Source of the DNA: Streptomyces sp. H27-H1
GTDB taxonomy: Bacteria > Actinomycetota > Actinomycetes > Streptomycetales > Streptomycetaceae
Reading direction: 5' to 3'
DNA length: 64,000 bases
NCBI RefSeq assembly: GCF_026627445.1
Contig: NZ_JAPNLJ010000016.1
Span: 62,001 to 126,000, forward strand
In this document: positions 40,768 through 48,720 of the stretch, one piece after another
How positions within the stretch are numbered: the first letter of the stretch is position 1
Layout: every line of letters begins with the position of its first letter
Program-made: the position numbers and the translations under genes
Notes under the pieces: generated by a model
Told to the model about the DNA's origin: nothing
Databases searched by the model: none
What the model saw: the letters and a program-made list of their open reading frames with translations, nothing else

Positions 40768-41043
40768 TTACGCGGCTTCTCGGGGCTCCTGCGGTCGCAC
40801 TCGTTCCAAGAGTTCGTCCGGGATTCGGATTTCGGTGAGCGGGATCAGCTGCAGTCGGAGGGCGACGGCGACGGCTTGGGCCCGGTCGTGGACGCCGAGG
40901 TTGCGGTAGGCGTTTTGCAGGGTCGTGTTCACGGTGTCGGGGGTGACCCATAGCCAGGCGGCTATCTGCGCTGCCGTGTTGCCGTTGGCGGCCAGGGTCA
41001 GCACTTCGATCTGTCGGCGGGTGAGGATGCGGCGCCGGGTCAC
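40768..41043 (-). CDS. LuxR/GerE-type HTH protein
   Basis: 91 residues from GTG 41,043. Almost the whole protein is a GerE-type helix-turn-helix (residues 5-62; LTRRQIEVLTLAANGNTAAQIA, VTPDTVNTTLQNAYRNLGVHDRAQAVAVAL shortened). There is no receiver or ligand domain, so it is probably a constitutive DNA-binding phage regulator. Coupled to the upstream gene by four bases. Confidence 0.8.
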   Translation of the reverse strand: MTRRRILTRRQIEVLTLAANGNTAAQIAAWLWVTPDTVNTTLQNAYRNLGVHDRAQAVAVALRLQLIPLTEIRIPDELLERVRPQEPREAA

Positions 41044-41222
41044 CGCTGCCTCCGGTACCGCTCCGCGATCGGCGTCCCGGTGGCGTCGAGGTGGCCGTCG
41101 GCGGTGGCGAGGAGGAGCAGGGCCCGCTGGAGGGCGTCGGCGGGACGCTGGCCGGCGTAGTAGCGGCGGAGGATGTCGGCGGTCCGCGCAGTGGCGATCA
41201 GCCGTAGGACGGTGCTGGCCAT
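41040..41222 (-). CDS. Small hypothetical protein coupled to the LuxR-type gene
   Basis: 60 residues from ATG 41,222 (MASTVLRLIATARTADILRR). Basic, helical. Four-base overlap with the HTH gene suggests a joint role. Unknown. Confidence 0.65.
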   Translation of the reverse strand: MASTVLRLIATARTADILRRYYAGQRPADALQRALLLLATADGHLDATGTPIAERYRRQR

Positions 41223-41293
41223 GTCGTTCTCCGTTCGTGGGATGCTCTTCGGTGCGGACGCCCTCGCTTTCCTCGAGGGCGTCCGTCCTGCGT

Positions 41294-42013
41294 TCAGGCT
41301 GCTGACGGGAGCCGCGCTGGGATGCGGGCTGCGGCCTGGCGCCCGATCCACTGCGCGTAGGCCGGCGGAATGGCCTCGCAGACCTCGCGGATGCCGAGGG
41401 GGATGTCACCGCCAGCCGGGACCTTGATCCACGGCATGCGCATGGCGTCGCAGGCGGCGTTCTGCCAGGCGCGGGAATGGCGGCCGCCGGTGATCGTCAT
41501 GAACGGCTTGGCCTCGGTGGGCAAGTAGCCGTTGCGGGTGCAGATTGCCGAGTGCGCCGGGTGCGCGGGGGCGGTCAGTGGCCAGTTGGTTTCGAAGAGC
41601 CGGTGCCGGTAGACGCGGAGGTCGAACATCGGCCCACACAGGAGGGTCGGATCGCGGAGTTCGGGTGCCGCCGCTTCGACGTTCTCGATGACGTAGGGCA
41701 GGCCTACCGCCTCGAACGCTTCCCGGGTCGGGCCGATCAGGTCGGGATAGACCTTGTGGTTGTAGGCGTTCAGTGGCGTGTACAGCTGGCAGGGCGGGGA
41801 GCCGTGGCCGAGGTCGTACTCGTGGCCGTGGGCTCGGATGTACTCGATGGCGTCGCCCTGGATGAACGGGAATGGGTAGTGGGGTTGCGGGTTGATGTCG
41901 ACGCCGACGACGTTGAAGCCGGCGAGGTAGTAGCCCATGGCCATGCCGCCGGAGCAGCTGTAGGTGTCGAGGACGGTGAGGCCGTTCGGTTCGCGGTCGG
42001 GGAGCGGGAGCAT
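41294..42013 (-). CDS. DNA cytosine-C5 methyltransferase (short form)
   Basis: 239 residues from ATG 42,013. Motif I TYSCSGGMAMGYYLAGF (18-34), motif IV SPPCQ with catalytic Cys75, motif VI IENVEA (109-114), and motif VIII-like YRHRLFE (135-141) are present. It is shorter than typical enzymes, so the target-recognition region is small. It probably protects phage DNA from host restriction. It shares a repeated stop/start junction with the next genes. Confidence 0.85.
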   Translation of the reverse strand: MLPLPDREPNGLTVLDTYSCSGGMAMGYYLAGFNVVGVDINPQPHYPFPFIQGDAIEYIRAHGHEYDLGHGSPPCQLYTPLNAYNHKVYPDLIGPTREAFEAVGLPYVIENVEAAAPELRDPTLLCGPMFDLRVYRHRLFETNWPLTAPAHPAHSAICTRNGYLPTEAKPFMTITGGRHSRAWQNAACDAMRMPWIKVPAGGDIPLGIREVCEAIPPAYAQWIGRQAAARIPARLPSAA

Positions 42014-42462
42014 CAGGCGGCCTTTCGGGTGCGGAGGTCGGCGTAGGCGGCTCTGGCGGTCTCGACGTCGCGGCACACCCAGTCGCAGCGCTCAGTGCCG
42101 CCGTACCCGGACCGGTTCTCCGAGCCGGTAAGCCGGAGCTGCTGCCGGTGCAGCGCGTCGTGCAGCTCCTCAGCGGTGGTCCACGGCACGTCGGCTGGCG
42201 TGCGGTTCGGGCTACGGGTGCAGCCGTGGAACATCTGCTGCGCGAGCGACGTGACCCGGTCTGTGCGCCCATCCCGACGCGGCGCGTTGGCGTGGAGCCA
42301 GCGGACGAACGTCGGCTCCAGCGGGACGGCGTGACGCCGGCCAGCGGGGCAGTGGGGGCGGCCGAGGCCGGGATGCTGGTACAGAGTCCCGTCGGTACGG
42401 AGCCGGATCTCCTGCGTGCAGCCGGGGCATTCGCCGAGGCGGGGAAGCGGGTTGGTGTTCAT
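42013..42462 (-). CDS. Zinc-binding hypothetical protein
   Basis: 149 residues (MNTNPLPRLGECPGCTQEIRL). A CPGC...HPGLGRPHC zinc site near the start and a Trp-rich C-terminal part (ERCDWVCRDVETARAAYADLR). Stop/start overlaps tie it to the methyltransferase and to the PD-(D/E)XK gene. Unknown function. Confidence 0.7.
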   Translation of the reverse strand: MNTNPLPRLGECPGCTQEIRLRTDGTLYQHPGLGRPHCPAGRRHAVPLEPTFVRWLHANAPRRDGRTDRVTSLAQQMFHGCTRSPNRTPADVPWTTAEELHDALHRQQLRLTGSENRSGYGGTERCDWVCRDVETARAAYADLRTRKAA

Positions 42463-43151
42463 CAGGCGGCCTTTCGGTGTGGGTTGTCGGTGGTCGGTGC
42501 TGCAGGTCCGGTGATGCGGGTGAACTGGAACGCCGTGGATCCGGTCTGGTGGCCATGGGCGCCGGCCAGCGGCCCCTGGCAGGCTCGGCATCTCGGGGCG
42601 TCGAACCAGGTGATCTGCAGGCAGTCGGGGCAGAGGGTGAGCCAGGCGCCACGGTTTCGGGCCGAGGCCCATTCGAGGCAGAGGGTGCGGCGGCGGACGA
42701 AGCCGCGTTCGTCGTGGTCCCGGATGGTGACGGGAGGGCGGCCTATGACGACGAGTTCGCCTCCCGGCCAGCGGCAGGTACATCGGAAGCGGGGGCAGTT
42801 GCAGGCGAGGGCTTCCGCGTACTCGTAGGCCTTCTCGATCCGCGGGACGCCTGTGCCTTTGACTTCGAGCCAGGTCCCTGTCTCCGGCAGGTGGAAGTCG
42901 GGGATGTAGCGGATGCCGGACGGGAGCGTGACGGTGGTGGGTTCGTACTCCCAGGCAATGGCGAGGTTGTCGAGGCTGGCCGCCCATGACGCCTCGAGTG
43001 CGGAGCGGAAGGTGGTGCCGCGGTAGACGGTCGGCCGGGCCTCGATGGCCAAGCCGCTGGCATCCGTGTCGTTGGCGCGGGCCTCGGCGGTGGCGATCGT
43101 GTCGAAGAGGGCGCCGAACGGTTGACGGGGGTCGTTGCTGCCGTGCTGCAC
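42462..43151 (-). CDS. PD-(D/E)XK nuclease-like protein
   Basis: 229 residues from GTG 43,151 (GGGAG site). The nuclease core is FRSALEASWAASLDNL with Glu53, then YIPDF with Asp85, then WLEVKG with Glu96 and Lys98. This is the complete PD-(D/E)XK set. A zinc-binding C terminus (CPDC...CRAC) follows. Phage members often cut branched DNA or act in recombination. It lies between DnaB and methyltransferase genes. Specificity is unknown. Confidence 0.78.
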   Translation of the reverse strand: MQHGSNDPRQPFGALFDTIATAEARANDTDASGLAIEARPTVYRGTTFRSALEASWAASLDNLAIAWEYEPTTVTLPSGIRYIPDFHLPETGTWLEVKGTGVPRIEKAYEYAEALACNCPRFRCTCRWPGGELVVIGRPPVTIRDHDERGFVRRRTLCLEWASARNRGAWLTLCPDCLQITWFDAPRCRACQGPLAGAHGHQTGSTAFQFTRITGPAAPTTDNPHRKAA

Positions 43152-43161
43152 GAGGGCTCCC

Positions 43162-44520
43162 TCAGAGTTCGCGGCCCATGGAGCGGAGGCGGGCGTAGTG
43201 GCCTTGGAAGGTGAGGGCGACGGTCCGTCCGGCGGCACCGTTGCGGTTCTTGGCGACGATGAGGTCGATCTCGCCGGCGCGGGGTCCGGTGTCGGAGCCG
43301 TCCTCGGCGAGGGGCCGGTGCATGAGGACGATGACGTTGGAGTCCTGCTCGATGGCCGAGCTGTCTTTGAAGTCGGTGACGACGGGCTGACGGCCGGCGG
43401 CGTTGCGGTTGAACTGGGCGAGGGCCACGACCGGGATCTCGAACTCCATGGCGAGGAGCTTGAGTCCGCGGGACAGTTCGGCGACTTCGTTCGCCCGGGT
43501 GGCGTTGGCCTTGCTCTTCTCCGGAGTCATGAGCTGGAGGTAGTCGGCGACGACGATGGCGGGCGGGGTGCCGCGGGAGGCCATCCAACGCATTCGGGCC
43601 CGGATCTTGCCGAGCGTGAGGTTCGCGGAGTCGTCGAGGATGAAGTTCGCGGCGTTCTGCATGGCCGGGGCCGCCTTGAAAATCTTGGCCCAGTCGTTGT
43701 CGTCGAGCTTGCGGCGGATGAGCCGGTCGAGGGGGACGCCGGCTTCAGCTGCGGTGAGGCGCGCCATGAGTTCGCTGCCGCCCATTTCCATGCTGGCGAC
43801 GAGGGCGGGCTTGCCCCGGGTGAGGGCTACGTGTGCGGCCAGGTTCATTCCGAACAGGGACTTGCCTCCGCCGGTCGCGGCGCCAACGGTGACGAGCTGG
43901 CCGGGCTTGAGCTCAATGACCTCGTTGAGGTCGTGCCAAGGGGTGTCGAGGGCGTTGGGGTCGGCGCCGGTCTCGAGTTCGTCGAGGAAGCCCATCCACC
44001 GGTCGGAGACTGCGAGGCGGATTTCGGCTGGGGCCTGCCCGCTGGCTGCGGCCTGGAGGTCGGCCATGGCTGAGTCGAGGATCTCGGCGGCGGTACCGAC
44101 GGCTGTGAGTGCCCGCTGGGTGGCTCGTCGGGTGGCGGTGAGGACGGCCCGGAGCTGAGCGTGCTCACGGACGATCCCGGCGTAGTGCTCGCCGTTGGCC
44201 GAGGTGGGTACGGACTGGACGAGCTCGTGGAGGTACCTGGCGCCCCCGATCTTCGTGAGCTCCCCGGTGGCGAGAAGCTCGGCCGCGACTGTGATGGGGT
44301 CAATCTTCGGGTCGCGGGTGGCGCCGTAGAGGTCGGTAATGGTGCGGTAGATCGTTCGGTGCTGGACGGGCCAGAAGTCGTCGGCGCCGGCAATGACGGC
44401 GGCGATGGGTTCGATGACACGCCGGTCGAGGAGCATCGCGCCGAGTACGGCCATCTCGGCGTCGCGGTTGTGGGGCGGTGCCTCGACGAGGGCGTCGGAC
44501 TCCCACGCGGGTTCACTCAT
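43162..44520 (-). CDS. dnaB: Replicative DNA helicase, DnaB family
   Basis: 452 residues, the usual DnaB length. N-terminal helical domain (PPHNRDAEMAVLGAMLLDRRV), linker, then RecA-like motor with Walker A GAATGGGKS (213-221), Walker B region PAIVVADYLQLM, and the SRGLKLLAMEFEIPVVALAQ motif. It unwinds phage DNA at forks. Its start overlaps the replication-initiator gene by four bases, which places it beside the candidate origin. Confidence 0.95.
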   Translation of the reverse strand: MSEPAWESDALVEAPPHNRDAEMAVLGAMLLDRRVIEPIAAVIAGADDFWPVQHRTIYRTITDLYGATRDPKIDPITVAAELLATGELTKIGGARYLHELVQSVPTSANGEHYAGIVREHAQLRAVLTATRRATQRALTAVGTAAEILDSAMADLQAAASGQAPAEIRLAVSDRWMGFLDELETGADPNALDTPWHDLNEVIELKPGQLVTVGAATGGGKSLFGMNLAAHVALTRGKPALVASMEMGGSELMARLTAAEAGVPLDRLIRRKLDDNDWAKIFKAAPAMQNAANFILDDSANLTLGKIRARMRWMASRGTPPAIVVADYLQLMTPEKSKANATRANEVAELSRGLKLLAMEFEIPVVALAQFNRNAAGRQPVVTDFKDSSAIEQDSNVIVLMHRPLAEDGSDTGPRAGEIDLIVAKNRNGAAGRTVALTFQGHYARLRSMGREL

Positions 44521-45395
44521 GCTGCGCGTCCTTTGCTGGCGGGGTGGCAGTCGGGGCAGCGTTCGAGGCTGCGGATGCCGCGGTCGTCTTCGATCTCGCG
44601 GGTGCGGCTGATCTCGTCGCAGTCGGGGTCACCGCAGTAGGGCGGCTTACCGGAGGCGGGACGCGGTTGCGGTACGGCTGCGCTGGCCGGAGGGAGGCCC
44701 TTCCAGCCGCCGCGGAGGAAGAACGTGGCGTAGCGAATGGGCTGCCGGGCAGTCGCCTTGGTGTCGAGGGCGAAGCGGACCATCGCGTCCCTGCCGGCTC
44801 GCTCGACGATGGCGGCGATGTCGAGCCAGTCGTCGGGCTTCATGCTCCAGCTGACGACGATGCCTGCTTCGGTCATCGCCTTCACGAGGGGCTGGCAGCG
44901 GGTGAAAGCGTCGGGCCGGCCCGCTTCCTCGCTAGCTAGCTCTTTTGGGTAATGGGGAAGGGGGTCAGAACCTGTACCGCTACGGTCAAAACCTGTACCG
45001 CTACGGGGTTCCTGCGGTACAGAACCTGTACCGCTAGCGGAGGGGGCCTCAGGGCTTTGCGGTACAGGTTCTGTACCGCTAGCGATTCCTTGCGGTACAG
45101 GTTCTGTACCGGTGGAGCGGACGTACCCGGCCGCCTTCGGGAGCCTGTACAGAGGAGGTCGGCGGCCAGCTGCCGGCTCAGCTACTTCCAGCTCTCCGAG
45201 CTTCTCGGCCGTCTCAAGCAACCCGCGAATGGTCGCCTTCGACCCGGCGTTCAGTGCTCGCATGAACCCCGGGTAGCTGACGCGGGCCTCGGCTGCCGGG
45301 GTACGCGCCTGGTCCGCGATGTACAGCAGAGCGAGCCGGGTGTTCCCCCTCGACTGGGAGTGGTTCCACACCCAGTGCATGGCGTCCAAGGTCAC
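44517..45395 (-). CDS. Replication initiator/helicase-loader-like protein containing iterons
   Basis: 292 residues from GTG 45,395. The N-terminal part (1-90) resembles phage replication-protein winged helices (MHWVWNHSQSRGNTRLALLYIAD, ATIRGLLETAEKLGELEV). A middle segment (about 94-145) holds five short repeats, such as SGTEPVPQ and SGTGSVPQ, produced by DNA iterons. A helical domain (about 160-230; AMTEAGIVVSWSMKPDDW) and a C-terminal zinc ribbon (CGDPDCDE...CPDC) follow. The position before dnaB and internal iterons match the lambda O arrangement. The biochemical role is inferred. Confidence 0.78.
   Translation of the reverse strand: MTLDAMHWVWNHSQSRGNTRLALLYIADQARTPAAEARVSYPGFMRALNAGSKATIRGLLETAEKLGELEVAEPAAGRRPPLYRLPKAAGYVRSTGTEPVPQGIASGTEPVPQSPEAPSASGTGSVPQEPRSGTGFDRSGTGSDPLPHYPKELASEEAGRPDAFTRCQPLVKAMTEAGIVVSWSMKPDDWLDIAAIVERAGRDAMVRFALDTKATARQPIRYATFFLRGGWKGLPPASAAVPQPRPASGKPPYCGDPDCDEISRTREIEDDRGIRSLERCPDCHPASKGRAA
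44926..45112. other. Candidate phage replication origin (five iterons plus AT-richer tract)
   Basis: Five copies of a palindrome with consensus GCGGTACAG-N3-CTGTACCGC. Three have good arms: 45,014-45,034, 45,059-45,079 and 45,092-45,111 (one base short). Two have a degenerate left arm: 44,963-44,980 and 44,984-45,001. The spacer is AAC in the first three by position and GTT in the last two, so orientation flips. A less GC-rich tract with GCTAGCTAGC and TCTTTTGGGTAATGG (44,931-44,957) flanks them and could unwind first. Confidence 0.72.
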
Positions 45396-45436
45396 GGCAG
45401 GCTTCTCTCTGGCTGGTGCGGGTGGTGGTGTCGCGG

Positions 45437-46468
45437 TCAGGCGGCGGTGGCCATGGCGTCGAGGTCTGCGCACAGGAGCCGGCGGTATCCCTCGACGGCC
45501 TGGCGGGTCATGGCGAGGTTGCCGAGGATGGTCAGCTCCGGCTTGCGGCCGAGGGCCAGGCCGGTGATCCAGCCCTCTTCGCAGCCCTGCATCCACTCGG
45601 TGAACCGTGTCGAGAGCCGCCGGTTCGTCCGCTCCCCGGGCTCGGTGGGCTCCGGCGCCGGGCGGCCGGTGATGGCCTCCCAGCGGCGGATCGCGGGCCC
45701 GTAATCGACGCCGTTCGTCGCAACCCAGTCGGTGCGCCGGGCCAGGTAGTTGACGGCGAACTCGTTGAGCGGCCGGCTGTTCTTGCCCATCAGGTTCGAC
45801 GCGCCGGACTTCCAGTCGCGGGCTGCGGGGGTGGGCAGGAGCGCCAGGCCGTCTACGGTTTGGGCGGGAGCAGGAACACGACCTCGTCCTCCAAGGTCGG
45901 CCCATGGCCCCCGGCCTTCCGCTTGTCCGGGTGCTGCGGCCCACCGTTCACGCCAAGCTGCGATGTCGGGGTCTTGAGTAGCGGGATACGCGACGCAGAA
46001 CCAGCGCCAGCGGAGGTGCGGCGCCCCGACTTCACTAGCTGGTACGCCAGTCCACCGCGCGTCATACCCGATCTCGGCCAGGTCTTGGAGGACGACGTCG
46101 AGCCCCCGCGACCGGAGCGCCTCCACGTTTTCCAGGAAGACGAGAGACGGTCGAGTGACGCGAACAGCTTCAGCGACGTTTTTCCAGATGCCTGAGCGCT
46201 TGCCATGGATTCCGATCCTCGGTCCGGCGTTGGAGATGTCGGTGCACGGGAATCCGGCCGACAGGCTTTCGATGCGGTACTGCTGGGCGATGCCGGCCCA
46301 GTCGGCGGTGGTGATGTCGCCGGCATTGGTGGCCCAGGGGAAGCGGGCGGCCATGACCTGGGAGGCGGAGGGATCGTTCTCGGCGTAGACGAACGTCTTG
46401 TTGCCGGTGATCTGTTCGACGGCCAGGTCCAGGGTTCCGGCACCCGAGCAGAGGGAGAGGTTGGTCAT
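45437..46468 (-). CDS. DNA cytosine-C5 methyltransferase (full length)
   Basis: 343 residues from ATG 46,468. Motif I LSLCSGAGTLDLAVEQITG (4-22), catalytic Cys75 in AGFPCTDIS, motif VI LENVEAL (112-118), motif VIII HLRWRWFCVAYP (151-162), and a target domain with conserved end (ELTILGNLAMTRQAVEGYR). A complete Dcm-like enzyme. The second such gene in the early operon, probably giving a different modification specificity. No cognate restriction gene is beside it. Confidence 0.9.
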   Translation of the reverse strand: MTNLSLCSGAGTLDLAVEQITGNKTFVYAENDPSASQVMAARFPWATNAGDITTADWAGIAQQYRIESLSAGFPCTDISNAGPRIGIHGKRSGIWKNVAEAVRVTRPSLVFLENVEALRSRGLDVVLQDLAEIGYDARWTGVPASEVGAPHLRWRWFCVAYPATQDPDIAAWRERWAAAPGQAEGRGPWADLGGRGRVPAPAQTVDGLALLPTPAARDWKSGASNLMGKNSRPLNEFAVNYLARRTDWVATNGVDYGPAIRRWEAITGRPAPEPTEPGERTNRRLSTRFTEWMQGCEEGWITGLALGRKPELTILGNLAMTRQAVEGYRRLLCADLDAMATAA

Positions 46469-47019
46469 CAGGCGGCCTTTCGCATGTCGTCCTGGCAGGC
46501 GTTGCGGGCGTCGCGCTCTCGCTGCCGGTAGGCCTTGCGTGTTGCCTGGTCGCAGGGCAGGCAGTAGGGCTTTCCGCTGGGCCGGTGGGCGAGGCTCTCG
46601 GGGTAGGCGTGGCCTCGCCGGCAGGCGGCTTTGGCAGGCTTCGGCGGCTTGGCGGTTTCCGGGTTCCGCCGTTCCGCGTCTTCCCGGTAGTGCCGGCTGC
46701 AGAGTCCGAGCCCCTTGACCGGCTTGTCGCAGCCGTCGAGGGTGCAGGGGCGGCCCTGCTTTCCGGCTGCGTCGCCTCGCCACCGCCAGATTTGCCGCTT
46801 GTCGGCTCCGACGAGCTCGGCCGTCTCGATCCCCGTGCGTCCTGCGGCCATCAGGAGAAGGGCTGCGGTCTTGCGCTCGAGGGGAGTGAGGGCGGGTCGA
46901 GGGAGGTCGCCGGAGACCACCCGCTGAACGGCGATCCAGTCGATGTCGTCGCTGTACGTCTCGATCGGCAGCCGGATGATCGTGGATTCACTCCGGATGC
47001 GTGTGGCCTTGATGATCAC
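46468..47019 (-). CDS. HTH and zinc-finger protein
   Basis: 183 residues, GTG start. A sigma-like/HTH segment (TPLERKTAALLLMAAGRTGIETAELVGADKRQIWRWR, about 45-82 in shortened view) is followed by two Cys/His clusters (CTLDGCDKPV...CSRHY; CRRGHAYPES...YCLPCDQATRKAYRQR). The second cluster resembles HNH-like zinc fingers of actinophages. Ends RKAA with the repeated stop/start junction leading to the methyltransferase. Likely DNA-binding regulator. Confidence 0.75.
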   Translation of the reverse strand: MIIKATRIRSESTIIRLPIETYSDDIDWIAVQRVVSGDLPRPALTPLERKTAALLLMAAGRTGIETAELVGADKRQIWRWRGDAAGKQGRPCTLDGCDKPVKGLGLCSRHYREDAERRNPETAKPPKPAKAACRRGHAYPESLAHRPSGKPYCLPCDQATRKAYRQRERDARNACQDDMRKAA

Positions 47020-47273
47020 TGGGGGTCCTCCGTTCGGGTCTGAGGCGGGATGGTGGTGCGGAGTGCTGCGTTGTGTACGAGCCGGAGCCGTGTGGCTTTC
47101 GCGGCGTCGATGCCACGGGTGGCTTGGGCTACGCGGGCCTGAAGCTCACCGAGCGCGATGAGCTGCTGCTCGATGTCGCCAGCCTTCTCCCGGCTGCGAT
47201 GCCGGGCCCACCAGCCGACGGCGGCTATGTCCAATGCGATCCAGGCGGCGAGGCCCCATCGCAGCCAGTTCAT
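47016..47273 (-). CDS. Small single-pass membrane protein
   Basis: 85 residues (MNWLRWGLAAWIALDIAAVGWW). One N-terminal membrane segment, then a charged coiled coil (KAGDIEQQLIALGELQARVAQA). Four-base overlaps with both neighbours. Unknown; could be an early membrane-acting protein. Confidence 0.7.
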   Translation of the reverse strand: MNWLRWGLAAWIALDIAAVGWWARHRSREKAGDIEQQLIALGELQARVAQATRGIDAAKATRLRLVHNAALRTTIPPQTRTEDPQ

Positions 47274-47671
47274 GCGGCCTTCTCCTGCCGTGCGGCGCGG
47301 GCCTTCGCCTGGGCCGACTTCCTGTCGCGCTCGGCCCGTCGGACCTTCAAGAACCGGCTCGGGCTGGTCGTCAGGCGATAGGTGCAGACCTTCTTGCCGC
47401 GGGCCTTCGGGTTGGCGGAGCGGACCTCGCCGACCTGGATCAGGAGGTGCGGCTCCCGCATCAGGAGGCTGTGGAAGTACAGGCCTGCCTGGTGGTGCTG
47501 ACCGTCGGGAAGGACGACTCGCACGTCGTTCATGGAGAAGGGCTGTCCGCCGGCGGCTATCGCGGCGACGGCCTGGTCGTAGGTGGCTTCGGTCCAGTCG
47601 GCGACGTTGGCGTAGAGGGAGGCGAGGTGCTGGTTGGCCTGGATGCGGGCCTGCTCCGGCGTGAGCTCCAT
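47270..47671 (-). CDS. Hypothetical early protein
   Basis: 133 residues (MELTPEQARIQANQHLASLY). An alpha/beta N-terminal domain (ADWTEATYDQAVAAIAAGG, then VRVVLPDGQHHQAGLYFHSLL) and a strongly basic C terminus. Possibly nucleic-acid binding. Unknown. Confidence 0.7.
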   Translation of the reverse strand: MELTPEQARIQANQHLASLYANVADWTEATYDQAVAAIAAGGQPFSMNDVRVVLPDGQHHQAGLYFHSLLMREPHLLIQVGEVRSANPKARGKKVCTYRLTTSPSRFLKVRRAERDRKSAQAKARAARQEKAA

Positions 47672-47740
47672 AGCGATGTCCTTCCGATGGTGTGCTGGGT
47701 GGTGGCCGGCCTCGATTCCCGCGAGGCCGGCCGAGTGCTG

Positions 47741-48712
47741 CTACTGCTGAGCGGCGGCCTTGAGGGCGGTGCCGCGCATCCGGATGTAGTCGCCGAGGCT
47801 GGTCGGCTGTCCGGACTCCGGGTGCATGAGCGGGGTGGCGAGGGCGCTGGCCGCTTCGACTTCGCGGTAGAGGGCGAGGAGGCTGTCCGGTGTGGCTGTC
47901 TCGCTGCCGGCTGCGTCGATCCACACCGCGGGGTCGATCTCCTTGGCGCCTGCGCGGAGCCAGTCCAGGTAGGGCTTCGCGATGTCGCGCGCCCCGTCGG
48001 GCTGGTCAAGTTCCAGGCCGCGGAAGGCTGGGCAGCGAGCCTTGATGAAGCGAAGCTGGTTGTCGGTGTTCATCTCGGCGGCGACACCGAACTCGAACTC
48101 GATGCCCTTGCGCTGCTCGGCCTGAATCCCCTTGCTGACCGGGTCTTTCCGGCCGCGTTCAAGGGCCCACTTCTCGGATGCGCGCATCGTGGCAACGACG
48201 TGGCCGGGGTACGCCATGAGCGCTTCGATCATGTCGTTCTGCAGGGCGCCCGCCGGCCCCCAGCCGGCGAAGGTGTTGCCGCCGAACTTCTCCTTGGCGA
48301 ACTTCTCGACCTGGTCGAGGGTGCCGTCCGCCCCCTTCCAGAAGTGGGTGAGGGAGTCGACCATTACGACCGGATAGCCGGCGTGGCCGGCCGTAGCCAA
48401 CGCCTTGACGAGGTTGTGAGGGTCGTAGTTGTGCATCGGCAGGGTGTCGAACGGGGTCCTGATGTCGTCGAGGTAGAGGGAGGCGGCTCCGCGTTCGGTG
48501 TCGATGACCGCGAACCGCTTGCCCTCGGCGAGCCCGGCGGCGATCTGCAGCCCGGTCCACGTCTTGCCGGATCCGGACGGGCCCTGGATGGAGAGGCGGG
48601 CTTTGTGGCCGTCCTTCGTGGCGGGCCGGAAGACGAGCGGAGCGTCGTTGTACTCGTCGGCCTGCTGCTGCGGTGCCCGGCCTGTGCGGGTGGGCGGGGG
48701 AAGTTGGGACAC
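47741..48712 (-). CDS. Sak4-like RecA-fold ATPase (phage recombination)
   Basis: 323 residues from GTG 48,712 (TAGGAG site). RecA-type core: Walker A GPSGSGKT (44-51), DTERGAASLY (71-80), Walker B PVVMVDS (114-120). Length and pattern match phage Sak4-like single-strand annealing/recombination ATPases annotated as AAA or RecA-like. It follows an exonuclease gene, making a recombination pair. A long upstream frame is antisense to that exonuclease and was rejected. Confidence 0.85.
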   Translation of the reverse strand: MSQLPPPTRTGRAPQQQADEYNDAPLVFRPATKDGHKARLSIQGPSGSGKTWTGLQIAAGLAEGKRFAVIDTERGAASLYLDDIRTPFDTLPMHNYDPHNLVKALATAGHAGYPVVMVDSLTHFWKGADGTLDQVEKFAKEKFGGNTFAGWGPAGALQNDMIEALMAYPGHVVATMRASEKWALERGRKDPVSKGIQAEQRKGIEFEFGVAAEMNTDNQLRFIKARCPAFRGLELDQPDGARDIAKPYLDWLRAGAKEIDPAVWIDAAGSETATPDSLLALYREVEAASALATPLMHPESGQPTSLGDYIRMRGTALKAAAQQ

Positions 48713-48720
48713 GGTGACTC

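Noticed and set aside
41294..43151. Methyltransferase plus PD-(D/E)XK as a type II restriction-modification pair
   Set aside because: A zinc-binding gene lies between them, the nuclease motif resembles phage recombination/branch nucleases, and early phage operons rarely carry active restriction enzymes. Not excluded, but not supported.
44963..45112. CRISPR-like array of 21-bp repeats
   Set aside because: The repeats are irregularly spaced, palindromic, in both spacer orientations, inside a coding frame, and have no cas genes near.
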